Shown: one piece after another, positions 38,701 through 47,759 of the stretch
Position numbering within the stretch: the first letter of the stretch is position 1
Layout of the letters: the number at the start of each line of letters is the position of its first letter
Origin: an uncultured Chlorobiota bacterium
Lineage (GTDB): Bacteria; Bacteroidota; Bacteroidia; Bacteroidales; JAADGE01
NCBI GenBank assembly: GCA_947311255.1
Contig: CAMZKL010000016.1
Span: 1-64,000, forward strand
Direction: 5' to 3'
Length of the DNA: 64,000 bases
Translations under genes and position numbers: made by a program
Notes under the pieces: model-generated
Told to the model about the DNA's origin: nothing
Database searches by the model: none
What the model saw: the letters and a program-made list of their open reading frames with translations, nothing else

Positions 38701-41056
38701 CGCCGTCAACCCAAAGCATCGCAGCCTCTGAAATATTGTAATTACCGTTTCTGTTTAAATGTGGAATTTCAACATTGTTTCTAATACGAACAGTACCTCT
38801 TAATAAACCTAAAGCATTATTATTTGAAGCTAGTTGGGCAAGTCCGCTATGAGCCTGGTGTGCATATCCAAAAAGTTTAAAATTAGCTGTTGAACTTGCA
38901 GAGATTGATAATTCATAGGTCATATCAGTACCTTTATCTATTTCAATTCTGTAAAAATTAGTTATTCCGTTGCAAAGTACTGTTTGATTAGAGTTGTTAC
39001 TTAAAAAGTTAGCATCTACAATACCGTTTGTTGCTTCTCCATCGTAATATGCGGAAACTAAAGGTAAAGTCCTGTTTGTAAACTTAACAGTACCGTTGTT
39101 AGTAAAATTTCCATATATATTAAATTGATGCCTTGCATTTGCTGTGCCAGTTAAAATTTGACCAGTATTTTCAATAAAAACGTTTCCTTTAACAGTTAAA
39201 TTTAAGTTTGTTGTTGATGCGTTGTCATTAATTTGGAAATTTCCTGTCTCAATAACTAATTTTCCGTTAATTGTATAGTCTGCAAGTTGTGTTATTGTAT
39301 TTCCTGGTGCTGATAAATCAACTTCCATATTGAAAAAAGTATGAGCAGTTGCTAAGTTGTATGAACCACCTTGCCATACAACAGTACCTTCTCCTTGTCC
39401 TGCTGAAACGAAATGGGTTGCATCTCCCAAAGGGAAATTATCGCTTGCAAGTCTTATTCTTCCACTTCCATTTATTTTTGTAAAATTGTGTCCTGTTGTT
39501 GTTCCTATATCTAAAATTCCATCCACAACAATATCTGCAACAATTTTATTGTTTGTTGTAATTGTAATGGTTTTACCGGTGTGAATAATGACTTTATCTC
39601 CTGAAAGTGGAATTTCATTAGCAGGATTGTTTGGCAATGAACCTGATGGGTCTAATGTCCAAAAAGTTGGAGTGTCCCAGTCTCCACTTGCAAGAGCATA
39701 CCACGTTCTTCCTGCAACGCCTTCTATTGGACTGTTTGTTTGATTGTCAGTTCCTATGGTATAATAACCATCTGATAAGTTTGCATTTGCGATATTAAAA
39801 AAAACTTGGTCAGCATCTAAAGTTCCTTGCGATGCTACTGTAACTTTTGAATATGCACCTGTTGTGGCAGCTCTGTATAGTAGCACATAGTTTGCCACAT
39901 TTGCAGGATATTCTCCGTCTGTTAGTGCTTCTTTAAAATCAAATATAAGTTTAGCATCTATTCCATCAGTTGAGTTTTTTTTAATATACCACTGTCTTGC
40001 CCATGATGCTTGTGTACTTGCGGGTAAATCTCCTCCAGTATAAGTTGTTGTTGAATTATTTGTTGTATTAGAATGTCCCAACATAAGATATTCTCCATTT
40101 GCAAGGGATGAATTCCATTCGTAAAGATATAATCCTCCGGAAGAAGTTTGAGTATGATTTCCATCTGCTTCTTGTCCAATACCTGCTATGTTATGCACAT
40201 AAGAAGCATTGTTTCCTGTATATTTATCATTAGCAGGTGTTGCAAAAGCAAGATTATATTTTTCGCTTAGGTAATTTTCAACAATTAGTCTTTGTGCTGA
40301 ATTTAAGAATGAGTTATACATAATTATTTCGGCAATTTCTCCTTGGAATGCTTGATTTGGAGCAAATGGTGCTCCGGTTCCGGAATTATCTTGTTCACCT
40401 CCAATAGCCAATCTTCCTCCTGAGGGAATAGAACCAGTCCTTGTTCCTGTATGTATTTGATTGCCATCTCTGTAATAAATAATATTACCTCCGCTACTTT
40501 TCCATTTGTGAGACATTATTTGCCAACTCCCCGAGTTATAGTCAGGTTCACCTGCAGGAGGATTATAAACTCCTCCATTTATAAATGTCATCATATTATT
40601 GTTATCATATAACAGAAAAGCATTATCAACAGTTGAAGTATTATATGAAATAAGTCCATCTCCAGAATCTGTAGTTTTATAAATCACAAAATTTGTTATT
40701 CCTGATGTTGGCATATCATTAAAAGGATCTATAACTATTCTGTTATTTACTTTTGAAAATTCTGCTCTTGGATGTCCATTAATATTTCCAGCATTATCTC
40801 TAAAAATTGGTGTAAACCCAGAAGTTAATTGAGTTAGGTTATTTCCATTTCCTGAAACATCATTCCAAGTTGCGAGGTCATTTCCATTTGTATAAGCCAA
40901 TGTGCTAGCATCAAGCCAAAGTACATTTTTAGGTTGGCCAGCAGAACCATCAGTACTGCCAACACCACCTGGTCCTGTTTGAGAATAAAGATTTAAACTT
41001 AAAAAACTAATTAAAAGAAAGATAAAAGTTTTTTTAGGTTTTAGATTAATTTTCAT
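35726..41056 (-). CDS. Giant T9SS adhesin, N-terminal part
   Basis: A 1,776-residue open part with a signal peptide (MKINLKPKKTFIFLLISFLSLNLYSQ). A LamG/concanavalin-like domain follows (about 40-265; VLWLDASTL, WNDVSGNGNNL, IAEIIMYNSFLNSAQRLIVENYLSEKY). Then comes a segment with KYTGNNASYVHNIAGIG and a G8-like stretch (about 455-560, GDKVIIHTGKTITI). The rest is a long array of beta-helix-like repeats rich in Gly, Asn and Thr. As it stands it lacks a sorting domain, which is encoded beyond the TGA at 35726. If that codon were sense, the protein would be about 3,476 residues. Without it the truncated product should not be secreted by T9SS. It is transcribed divergently from iorA. Confidence 0.9.
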   Translation of the reverse strand: MKINLKPKKTFIFLLISFLSLNLYSQTGPGGVGSTDGSAGQPKNVLWLDASTLAYTNGNDLATWNDVSGNGNNLTQLTSGFTPIFRDNAGNINGHPRAEFSKVNNRIVIDPFNDMPTSGITNFVIYKTTDSGDGLISYNTSTVDNAFLLYDNNNMMTFINGGVYNPPAGEPDYNSGSWQIMSHKWKSSGGNIIYYRDGNQIHTGTRTGSIPSGGRLAIGGEQDNSGTGAPFAPNQAFQGEIAEIIMYNSFLNSAQRLIVENYLSEKYNLAFATPANDKYTGNNASYVHNIAGIGQEADGNHTQTSSGGLYLYEWNSSLANGEYLMLGHSNTTNNSTTTYTGGDLPASTQASWARQWYIKKNSTDGIDAKLIFDFKEALTDGEYPANVANYVLLYRAATTGAYSKVTVASQGTLDADQVFFNIANANLSDGYYTIGTDNQTNSPIEGVAGRTWYALASGDWDTPTFWTLDPSGSLPNNPANEIPLSGDKVIIHTGKTITITTNNKIVADIVVDGILDIGTTTGHNFTKINGSGRIRLASDNFPLGDATHFVSAGQGEGTVVWQGGSYNLATAHTFFNMEVDLSAPGNTITQLADYTINGKLVIETGNFQINDNASTTNLNLTVKGNVFIENTGQILTGTANARHQFNIYGNFTNNGTVKFTNRTLPLVSAYYDGEATNGIVDANFLSNNSNQTVLCNGITNFYRIEIDKGTDMTYELSISASSTANFKLFGYAHQAHSGLAQLASNNNALGLLRGTVRIRNNVEIPHLNRNGNYNISEAAMLWVDGGTVSTSSPSNAIVPYGVAKITAGTFEALVPQGFTLRGAGSVQVEGGTLTANQIRTSVLGASHVGSYIQSGGSANIINPTNTNGNYYHFSMTYPGNVFNMSGGTLHIYDANGSDSNSGGIFIGSDASNINITGGTVIAEIAGTTNNFKITSTAPFYNLIMRNTAGNSADHVLDAGTNINGNSDADLAAQPLVVLNDLTLEASINDFITNNENLTVGRNFSIEEGASYVYGTNTTIFNGAEDGELYIGHNTDDGYEQYFYNFTVNKSQGTRITVMGDPNKDPNVVGAEWHNRLVHVVNDCRIESGILDQGRQSVRLFQGVFVSKIGELGFYTHGTTPRTAYVMFRDGDLTVLSENGALFGNIKFNSTGTITFTSDIYIKRIGFFQGLYNIASYNLKVDYLHLNSTPNNLTRNQANVNRMIYSDGNHSDGGISILTTANGTYTFPLGTRTTSNRYTPARVIVSNFSDDGYITIRPVDGELQTTNLGSGDLLDYYWRVGYSDFTTLPTVTSVQFDYDDSDIVGTETNYVAGKVLDENPYTRSYEDETVPENEGVNAGNNRITFNGQTDTGFTLEKANYTAGVTARFTGTVAIFHSNAHTKNPPNRGRWTTAADWVENQVPTAGSIVIISAGDIMDVDNTNAGTAQPSSQNPAEVNLTNAGSRVQFYVNTVPYDIGVVKGTGTISFNRHVSPVVSGDFGDFASHSSSRYLIFTTSGGSSYTMNNIPQPAPSVFFESAHYTIDQANLVINYDLVSGYHCYDIIAADDILIKRNLRITDQDWQANRGNFHFPATGSPVTVTVKGNVVISDPIMVDDPGVASTLEHRFIVGGDIIINEDNIDLFTATDRTSVILELDGETNNTYTNTGGTIMDLYRIEMNKGTNQTNTFTFQNDFNLNGPTLGAGVKKALEMKNGTLILNNAAINIDLTTGDDNFEIPVEAALEIRAGQVNASGDDTGILLDGKLLISGGAVNMDDNANNGNNYIQYSSSGNATLEISS

Positions 41057-41404
41057 ATTTATAGATTTAATTGGTTAATATTATCTTTTAGTTTTATAAA
41101 AGAATATGATATATACTTCAAGTTCTGTGCCAAAGGGGAATGTTTTAGGTAAACATAAGGTTAACAGATATTTTAAGTGATAGAGTTTATTTCAAATATT
41201 ATATGATAGTACAGTTTTTTAGATAAAAGGTTGCATTATTTTGACGAAAGGATAGTTTTATTACATAAATAGAGTGAATTAATGTCTTCAATTATTTTTG
41301 CAGTAATAAAAATAATAACTTAGGAGTGCAATTTTTAATGGTAATTTATTATTTTTGCGAAAGTGGTAAGAATATAAATTTACGTATATAAAATACTAAA
41401 AAAA
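41057..41404. promoter_or_regulatory. Divergent intergenic region, adhesin and iorA
   Basis: 348 bp without a gene. TATTTTTG at 41350-41357, and another at 41293-41300, fit the -7 element for rightward transcription toward iorA. Neither has a TTTG 19 nt upstream. No convincing promoter could be placed for the adhesin on the minus strand, and no terminator is visible. Confidence 0.45.
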
Positions 41405-43015
41405 ATGGATAAATTACTTTTATTAGGAGACGAAGCAATTGCACAAGCTGCAATTGATGGCGGATTATCTGGTGTATATGCATATCCGGGTACTCCCTCA
41501 ACAGAAATTACAGAATATATTCAAAAGAATAAATACGCAAAAGAAAAAGGAATTCATAGCGAATGGTCAGCAAATGAAAAAACTGCTATGGAATCTGCAA
41601 TTGGGATGTCTTATGCTGGAAAACGAGCAATGGTTTGCATGAAACATGTAGGATTAAACGTTGCTGCTGATGCTTTTATGAATTCATCAATAACTGGTGT
41701 TAATGGAGGACTTTTAGTTGTTGTTGCAGATGACCCTTCAATGCATTCATCTCAAAATGAGCAAGATTCTCGTTATTTTGCTGATTTTGCTTTGATGCCA
41801 ATATTAGAACCTTCAAATCAACAGGAAGCATATGATATGATTTATGATGGGTTTGAATTATCTGAAAAGTTTAATACCCCAATCTTAGTTAGAATTACTA
41901 CAAGGCTTGCACATTCAAGAGCTGGGATTTCTAGAAAAGGAGTAAAGAAAGAAAATGAAAATTCATTGCCCTCTGACCCTAAGCAATTCATTTTACTTCC
42001 ATCAATTGCAAGAAAAAATTATAAAGTTCTTATAGGAAATCAAGTTCATTTTGAAAAAGCATCAGAAGAATCTAAGTATAATCGATATTTTGAAGGAAAA
42101 GATAAATCATTAGGAATTATTGCTGCCGGAATTTCATACAATTATCTTATTGAAAATTATGAAGATGGCAAAGCACCCTTTCCTGTATTAAAAATCAGTC
42201 AGTATCCTTTACCTTCTGATATGATAAGGAAAATTTATGATGAATGTAAAGAAATTTTAGTGTTAGAAGAGGGTTATCCTTTTATTGAAAATAAATTAAC
42301 CGGTGTATTGGGCGATAAAAAAATAAAAGGGCGTTTAACAGGAGATTTACCTAGGGATGGAGAGCTTAATCCAAACCATGTTGCAGTTGCATTGGGATTA
42401 GAAGAGATAAAAAATGATGTTATTCCAGAAGTTTTAGAAGCTAGACCACCAGTATTATGCCCTGGTTGCGGACATACTGACGTTTTTAATGCATTGAATG
42501 AGGTTATGGCGGATTATGGATCAGGGAAGGTATTTTCTGATATTGGTTGCTATACTCTTGCAGCATTACCACCTTTGAATGCAATTAATACCTGTGTTGA
42601 TATGGGAGCTTCAATTACAATGGCAAAAGGTGCAGCAGATGCAGGGATGAAAAATGTTGTTGCTTTTATTGGAGATTCAACTTTTACTCATTCGGGTATG
42701 ACAGGATTATTAGATTGTGTTTATGAAAAAAGCCCTGTAACAATTATAATTTCTGATAATGACACAACTGGAATGACTGGCGGGCAAGCATCCCATGCCG
42801 AACATGTTTTACATCAAATATGTAAAGGTTTAGGGGTTGAAGAGGAACATATAAGAAGTTTTATTCCTTTAAGAAAAAATCACAATGAAGCTCTTGAAAT
42901 TTTAAGAGAAGAAATTGAGTATGAAGGAGTTTCTGTAATTATTCCTCACAGAGAATGTGTAAGAACTTTGGAAAGAAAACATAAAATTAAAGCTAAAATT
43001 AAGAAAATGAAGTAA
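41405..43015 (+). CDS. iorA: Indolepyruvate ferredoxin oxidoreductase, alpha subunit
   Basis: A 536-residue subunit of the enzyme that oxidatively decarboxylates aryl-2-oxoacids to aryl-acetyl-CoA with ferredoxin as acceptor, in anaerobic aromatic amino-acid breakdown. The N-terminal pyrimidine-binding domain shows YAYPGTPSTEITEYI (about 21-35). The TPP domain begins near RPPVLCPGCGHTDVF (about 350) with FIGDSTFTHSGMTGLLD and DNDTTGMTGGQ. The C-terminal ferredoxin-like 2x[4Fe-4S] domain of archaeal IorA is absent: after HRECVRTL the protein ends in a Lys-rich tail with no CxxCxxC. Shorter forms of this kind occur in Bacteroidota as I recall. iorB follows after 69 nt. Confidence 0.94.
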   Translation: MDKLLLLGDEAIAQAAIDGGLSGVYAYPGTPSTEITEYIQKNKYAKEKGIHSEWSANEKTAMESAIGMSYAGKRAMVCMKHVGLNVAADAFMNSSITGVNGGLLVVVADDPSMHSSQNEQDSRYFADFALMPILEPSNQQEAYDMIYDGFELSEKFNTPILVRITTRLAHSRAGISRKGVKKENENSLPSDPKQFILLPSIARKNYKVLIGNQVHFEKASEESKYNRYFEGKDKSLGIIAAGISYNYLIENYEDGKAPFPVLKISQYPLPSDMIRKIYDECKEILVLEEGYPFIENKLTGVLGDKKIKGRLTGDLPRDGELNPNHVAVALGLEEIKNDVIPEVLEARPPVLCPGCGHTDVFNALNEVMADYGSGKVFSDIGCYTLAALPPLNAINTCVDMGASITMAKGAADAGMKNVVAFIGDSTFTHSGMTGLLDCVYEKSPVTIIISDNDTTGMTGGQASHAEHVLHQICKGLGVEEEHIRSFIPLRKNHNEALEILREEIEYEGVSVIIPHRECVRTLERKHKIKAKIKKMK

Positions 43016-43084
43016 AGATTTCATACAAAGAATATATTGAATTAAGTGAACTTTACATAAAAACAAAATCATAAAATAAATAAT

Positions 43085-43666
43085 ATGAAATCAGATATAA
43101 TTTTATCAGGAGTAGGGGGGCAAGGCATTTTGTCAATTGCTGCAACAATAGGAACAGCTGCATTGCAAAAAGGTTTGTATATGAAACAATCTGAGGTTCA
43201 TGGAATGAGCCAAAGAGGTGGCGATGTTTCATCAAATATGAGAGTGTCAGACAAGCCGGTTGCATCAGATTTAATTGCAAAAGGAAAAGCTGATGTAATT
43301 ATCTCGGTTGAACCGATGGAATGTTTAAGGTATATATCATTCTTAAAACCAGATGGTTGGCTAATTACAAATTCAAAACCTTTCAATAATATTTCTAACT
43401 ATCCGGATTTGGAAGATATTTTTAATGAAATAAGAAAAGTAAAAAATCATATAATAATTGATGCAGATGCAATTGCAAAGGAATTAAAATCTATACGATC
43501 TTCAAATATCGTAATGCTTGGTGCTGCATCGCCATATATAGATATGGAATATGATAGTTTTAAGGATGCTTTGAAAGCAATTTTTGGTAAAAAAGGGCAA
43601 GAAATTGTTGATAAAAATATTGAAGCCTTGGATAAAGGAAGGGAATTTACTTTGAGTCAGAAATAA
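43085..43666 (+). CDS. iorB: Indolepyruvate ferredoxin oxidoreductase, beta subunit
   Basis: A 193-residue gamma-type domain subunit that completes the IOR enzyme. The start is the classic IILSGVGGQGILSIAATIG. It is followed by the conserved QSEVHGMSQRGGDVSSNMR (about 37-55) and later by IIDADAIAKEL. Its TAA overlaps the ATG of the next gene by one base (TAATG), so the hotdog protein is translationally coupled to it. Confidence 0.95.
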   Translation: MKSDIILSGVGGQGILSIAATIGTAALQKGLYMKQSEVHGMSQRGGDVSSNMRVSDKPVASDLIAKGKADVIISVEPMECLRYISFLKPDGWLITNSKPFNNISNYPDLEDIFNEIRKVKNHIIIDADAIAKELKSIRSSNIVMLGAASPYIDMEYDSFKDALKAIFGKKGQEIVDKNIEALDKGREFTLSQK

Positions 43667-44133
43667 TGAGTTCTAAAAAAATGCAAAAATTATTAAGGCG
43701 GGTATCATGGTATCCGCCTTATTTAGGTGCAGGAATTAAACTAAAAAAGTATAATAAAGATTTTACTTGTTTTGAAGTTGAGTTAAAAATGAGATGGTTT
43801 AACAAAAACTTATTTGGAACTCATTTTGGAGGTTCATTATATGCAATGTCCGATCCATTTTTTGTTTTTATTGTGTTGAATTATTTGGGGCAAGAATATG
43901 TTATTTGGGATAAGTCTGCAAAAATAATTTTTATGAAACCAGGAAAAGGAATTGTAAAAGGTGTTTTTAAAATTAAGAAATCAAGACTTCAAGAAATTAA
44001 AGAAGAAATTAATATTATAGGTAAAAATACATATATATTTACAGGAGAAATAAAAAATTCAGCAAATGAAATTGTGGCAAAAGTTGAAAAGGAAATTTAT
44101 ATTCGAAAAAAAGATTATAATAGCTTTCTTTAA
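43666..44133 (+). CDS. DUF4442 hotdog-fold (PaaI-like thioesterase) protein
   Basis: A 155-residue protein with a hotdog fold of DUF4442 type: MRWFNKNLFGTHFGGSLYAMSDPF (about 42-65) is the central helix region with the usual HFGG. The family is related to PaaI-type acyl-CoA thioesterases. Coupling to iorB hints at action on aryl-acetyl-CoA products, but that is inference; a phenylacetate-CoA ligase, the more usual iorAB partner, is absent here. Its 3' end overlaps the converging glycosyltransferase gene by 4 bp. Confidence 0.85.
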   Translation: MSSKKMQKLLRRVSWYPPYLGAGIKLKKYNKDFTCFEVELKMRWFNKNLFGTHFGGSLYAMSDPFFVFIVLNYLGQEYVIWDKSAKIIFMKPGKGIVKGVFKIKKSRLQEIKEEINIIGKNTYIFTGEIKNSANEIVAKVEKEIYIRKKDYNSFL

Positions 44134-45131
44134 ACTTTTAAGCTCGCAGGTCTAATGCTTTCATCTTTTTTTCTGAAAATAAGCCTTCTAAAAATATTAT
44201 ATAAAATTCCTGCCCCATAAGAACATAATTGAATAAAAGAAGCAAAAACACTTAACACCCCAATTTTAATACTTTTGTTTTGAATACTTGCATCAGTAAA
44301 AAATATGATTGCAATTAATGAAAGAGATGCTAAATACAAATAAAAAAGAAAAGGATTTATAAAAAATGAAATCCACCCTAAGGCAATGTAAATAACAAAT
44401 AAACTTGGTAAAAAAAAGATTGGTTTTAAAGCAGTGCCATGTCGCATTTGGAGGTCTATTCTTGCTTTACCATGTAAGAATAATTGAGTTGCAAATTTTT
44501 TAAAATTTATTTTTCTTTTGTGAAAAACTTTTGCATCTGGAATTAGAGATGTTTTATAACCTTTTGCATGAAGCCGCATACTTAAATCTATATCTTCGGC
44601 AACTTTTAAATTGCTGTATCCGTTTACTGAAAAAAAAGCATTTCTTGAAACTCCCATATTAAAACCCCTAAGTTGATATTTGCCTGCATGTACTTTTTTT
44701 CCTCTAATGCCCCCTGTTGTGAGCATAGAAGTCATGGCATAATTTATTGCTTTTTGAACATTAGAAAATGATTTTTCAGCATCATCGGGTCCTCCAAAAC
44801 CATCAACTTTATTTTTTTTAAGAAACTGATTAACTTTTTTAATGTAATCCGGCGGAACAATACAGTCTGAATCAATAAAAATAAAAAAATCTCCTTTTGC
44901 ATTTTTGCAACCAAAATTTCTTGAAGGGCTTATTCCAAGACCTTTTTTGTGGAAATGAGTTACAGAAACTTTATCTGAATAGAAATTTACAACATCTTTT
45001 ACAGAATTATCAGGACTAGCATCAACAATAAGAACTTCAAAATTACTTTCAGTTTGTTTTGTCATACTTTCAAGAAACTCTTTTACATCTTCTTTTCGCT
45101 TAAATGTGGGGATAACTATTGAGAAAAACAT
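44130..45131 (-). CDS. Membrane-associated family 2 glycosyltransferase
   Basis: A 333-residue GT2 enzyme. The opening strand is FFSIVIPTFKRKEDVKEFL, the DxD is in FIFIDSDCIVPP (about 89-100), and the acceptor ED motif is in VAEDIDLSMRL (about 178). A QMRHG sequence follows near 225. The C-terminal 100 residues hold two or three membrane helices, so the enzyme probably works at the inner membrane on a lipid-linked or surface glycan. Downstream of the acyltransferase-like gene by 37 nt. Confidence 0.88.
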   Translation of the reverse strand: MFFSIVIPTFKRKEDVKEFLESMTKQTESNFEVLIVDASPDNSVKDVVNFYSDKVSVTHFHKKGLGISPSRNFGCKNAKGDFFIFIDSDCIVPPDYIKKVNQFLKKNKVDGFGGPDDAEKSFSNVQKAINYAMTSMLTTGGIRGKKVHAGKYQLRGFNMGVSRNAFFSVNGYSNLKVAEDIDLSMRLHAKGYKTSLIPDAKVFHKRKINFKKFATQLFLHGKARIDLQMRHGTALKPIFFLPSLFVIYIALGWISFFINPFLFYLYLASLSLIAIIFFTDASIQNKSIKIGVLSVFASFIQLCSYGAGILYNIFRRLIFRKKDESIRPASLKV

Positions 45132-45168
45132 CTTTTAAATAATATTAATGAAGTTATTTTTTGCAAAA

Positions 45169-46050
45169 CTAAAAAAGAAACCTTTTTCTGAAATTATAAT
45201 AAGGATATTTTTTTGCTCCAATTTCATTTTGTAAGTTTATGTGATTTGAATTTATTCCAAAGAAATCAAGAGTAACTGCAGTTTCAGAATTATTTTCAAT
45301 ATAGTTATTTATTAATCCGCATAGTGCTTTTTTGTTTTTTGCTTCTTTCGAGTGTACAGAATAAACAATATTTACAGTATTATGAGAAGAAATAAGCAGA
45401 ATCGCTGCAATTAGTATGTTCTTATCGTTAAAAGCCCCTATAATTTTACCTTTATTTTTTCTTAATGAAACTGCTGATAGTAATCTTAATTTATCATTTG
45501 TTTTTTTGTTGAAATTATCTTCAATAGAGGAAAGAAGGACTAAACCATTAGGCAAAATACCGTTATTATAAGATATTTTATTTTTTTTTGCAATTTCAAT
45601 GTCTTTGTTGAACTTCTTAGAAAATGACTTTTTAATTATAGTGTAAGGACTTATTAAATCAAGTTTAAAAGATTCTTTTTTAGAATGCTTTACTTTTTCA
45701 AAAAGATTTAAATTCTCAGTTTCTATATTAATAAACTTAAAATTAGAATAAATTTTTTTTTGTATTTCAATTAATGTTTTAGAAGATATACTGTTTGAAA
45801 TAAATAAATTTATTTTACTGAAAAAAACCGGTTGAAAAAGACCATATATTTTTGTAATGTTTTTAACAGGAAGAGGTATAACAGCAACATATTTTCCAAC
45901 TATTATTGCGTCCCACTTTTTACAAACAGAATCTAGATACCAAGAGTAAGCAAATGCACTTCCGTTTTGAGAATGTGAAATACATTTGTCCCATAAATTG
46001 TAATCTATATCTTTGTTATTTACGTATTTAACTTCCTTAATGGAACTCAT
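45169..46050 (-). CDS. GNAT/FemAB-like protein, unknown substrate
   Basis: A 293-residue protein. Features such as HSQNGSAFAYSWYLDSVCKKWDAIIVGKYVAVIPLPV at the N-terminus and GKIIGAFNDKNILIAAILLI followed by LDFFGINSNHINLQNEIGAKK at the C-terminus fit the double-GNAT fold of FemAB/methicillin-resistance-like acyltransferases common in Bacteroidota. No catalytic residues can be assigned by eye. Its start abuts the transporter gene's stop (no gap), suggesting a transporter-acyltransferase-glycosyltransferase operon. Confidence 0.7.
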   Translation of the reverse strand: MSSIKEVKYVNNKDIDYNLWDKCISHSQNGSAFAYSWYLDSVCKKWDAIIVGKYVAVIPLPVKNITKIYGLFQPVFFSKINLFISNSISSKTLIEIQKKIYSNFKFINIETENLNLFEKVKHSKKESFKLDLISPYTIIKKSFSKKFNKDIEIAKKNKISYNNGILPNGLVLLSSIEDNFNKKTNDKLRLLSAVSLRKNKGKIIGAFNDKNILIAAILLISSHNTVNIVYSVHSKEAKNKKALCGLINNYIENNSETAVTLDFFGINSNHINLQNEIGAKKYPYYNFRKRFLF

Positions 46051-47508
46051 TTATTTATTTTTCAAAATAAATTTATCATAAATAAGCAAACCTATAACAG
46101 TTGCTATTCCTATTGCACTGAAAATATACCATATTTGTGAGGGATTGTATGTATCCCATAAGTATTGAGTAAGTTCAATGCTAGAAAAATTCATTTGTTT
46201 AGCAGCTTCTTCAAAAAATTGATTTTGGGTGAAATTTTTGCTTATTTCAGGTATTTCTAATCCCCTTTCTGCAATTTCTATTTTTAGTAGTGAAGTTTTG
46301 TCTGATAAGTTCTGATAAACATTTCCCGATAAAAATCCTGTAAAGAAATTTCCTGCAGCAACCGGTAAAAATGAAGTTCCCATGTAAAGAGCTTCTTTTC
46401 CTTTTGGAGCAATTTTTCCAACATATTCAGTAAATTTTGGAGAACTTGCCATTTCGCCTATTGCAAAAATAAAAATTCCAAAAATTAAATAAAAAGGATT
46501 GTTTGTTGCAAATGTTAAACCTATTCCAATTGCATTAATAATTATTCCTGTTATAATTGCATTTACAGATTTTAATTTCATAACAATTGTGGAAACAATG
46601 ATTTGTAGTAGAACAATTAATCCTGCATCTAAATTAATTAGCATTTCAGGTGCAATATCATGCTGTTTTGTTCCTAAGAAACTTGCTAACCAGGGAGAAA
46701 TCTTATGAATTGAATTGTACAAAGCAGAAGTATCAATCCATTGGTTAATAAAATTAGGTAATGTGTAAAAAAGTTGGTTAAACATTGTCCAAAAACCAAT
46801 CATTATAAATAAGAAAATTAACAGTTTTTTATCTTTTAGGGCAGTATAAATATTTGATAATGAGGTTTTTATGGTGTCAATAAGTTTGCTTTTGGATTTT
46901 TCTCTGTCTGGTTCTTTATAGAATAAAATAACAATAAGTAAGTTAATTACTAATGCAACAATTGACATATAAAAAACAAATCTCCATCCTGTATTGTTAT
47001 TCATATGCCTAAGTTTTGAAGCAATAAAAGGGCCAATAAATCCTCCAATATTAACAATCATATAAAAAATCCCGAAACCTATTGAAGAAGTTTCATCATC
47101 TGTAGTTTTAGCAATTGTTGCAGAAATTACAGGTTTAAATAATGCTGCTCCTATTGCAACCCATAGGAAAGCGGCAAAAACTGAATAATATTCTGTAAAA
47201 TAACTCATCATAAAATATCCTGAAGCATATATTGAATATGCAACAATTAATATTTTTTTGTAGCCTATTTTATCCGCAATTGCACCTGTAATAACAGGCA
47301 AAAGATATAGTATTGCAGTAACAATTCCCATCATTAAGCCTTTTTGGCTTTGTGAGAATCCTAATGCCCCTGTATCTGTTGAGTTTGTAAGATATAATGC
47401 AAGCACTGTAAATAAACCATACCATGCAATACGCTCAAACATCTCCATTGTGTTTGCTACCCAAAACACTTTAGGAAACTTTTTTATTATTTTTGAAAAT
47501 TTGCCCAT
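46051..47508 (-). CDS. POT-type MFS transporter (peptide family)
   Basis: A 485-residue transporter with about 12 membrane helices. The N-terminal EMFERIAWYG (about 22-31) matches the ExxERFxYYG proton-coupling motif of the POT/PTR family with changes, and MFS motif A appears as GAIADKIGYKK. A 60-residue extracellular segment before the last helix (about 405-455) is unusual. POT members import di- or tripeptides with protons; the substrate here is not predictable. No terminator is visible in the 251 bp upstream. Confidence 0.85.
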   Translation of the reverse strand: MGKFSKIIKKFPKVFWVANTMEMFERIAWYGLFTVLALYLTNSTDTGALGFSQSQKGLMMGIVTAILYLLPVITGAIADKIGYKKILIVAYSIYASGYFMMSYFTEYYSVFAAFLWVAIGAALFKPVISATIAKTTDDETSSIGFGIFYMIVNIGGFIGPFIASKLRHMNNNTGWRFVFYMSIVALVINLLIVILFYKEPDREKSKSKLIDTIKTSLSNIYTALKDKKLLIFLFIMIGFWTMFNQLFYTLPNFINQWIDTSALYNSIHKISPWLASFLGTKQHDIAPEMLINLDAGLIVLLQIIVSTIVMKLKSVNAIITGIIINAIGIGLTFATNNPFYLIFGIFIFAIGEMASSPKFTEYVGKIAPKGKEALYMGTSFLPVAAGNFFTGFLSGNVYQNLSDKTSLLKIEIAERGLEIPEISKNFTQNQFFEEAAKQMNFSSIELTQYLWDTYNPSQIWYIFSAIGIATVIGLLIYDKFILKNK

Positions 47509-47759
47509 ATTTAAATTTTTAAGATGCGAATATAATTATATAATTATAAAAAAATGGTTCTCCTAATCTTTTATGAAGAGTAATTGTTTATTTTCTAGAT
47601 ATTTTAATGATACAATTTATAATTATTCAATGATATAATGCTTTTGAAATCCGCATTAAGTAAATGTTTTCAAGATTGTTTTTACATGGGTTTTAATTTG
47701 TTTTTTATATTTAGTTCATTCAATAATGTGAAAAATTCTAAAAGTTGAATTAGACATCA
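47509..47759. other. Intergenic region between the POT gene and radC
   Basis: 251 bp, strongly AT-rich, without a gene or recognisable terminator or promoter. Confidence 0.4.
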
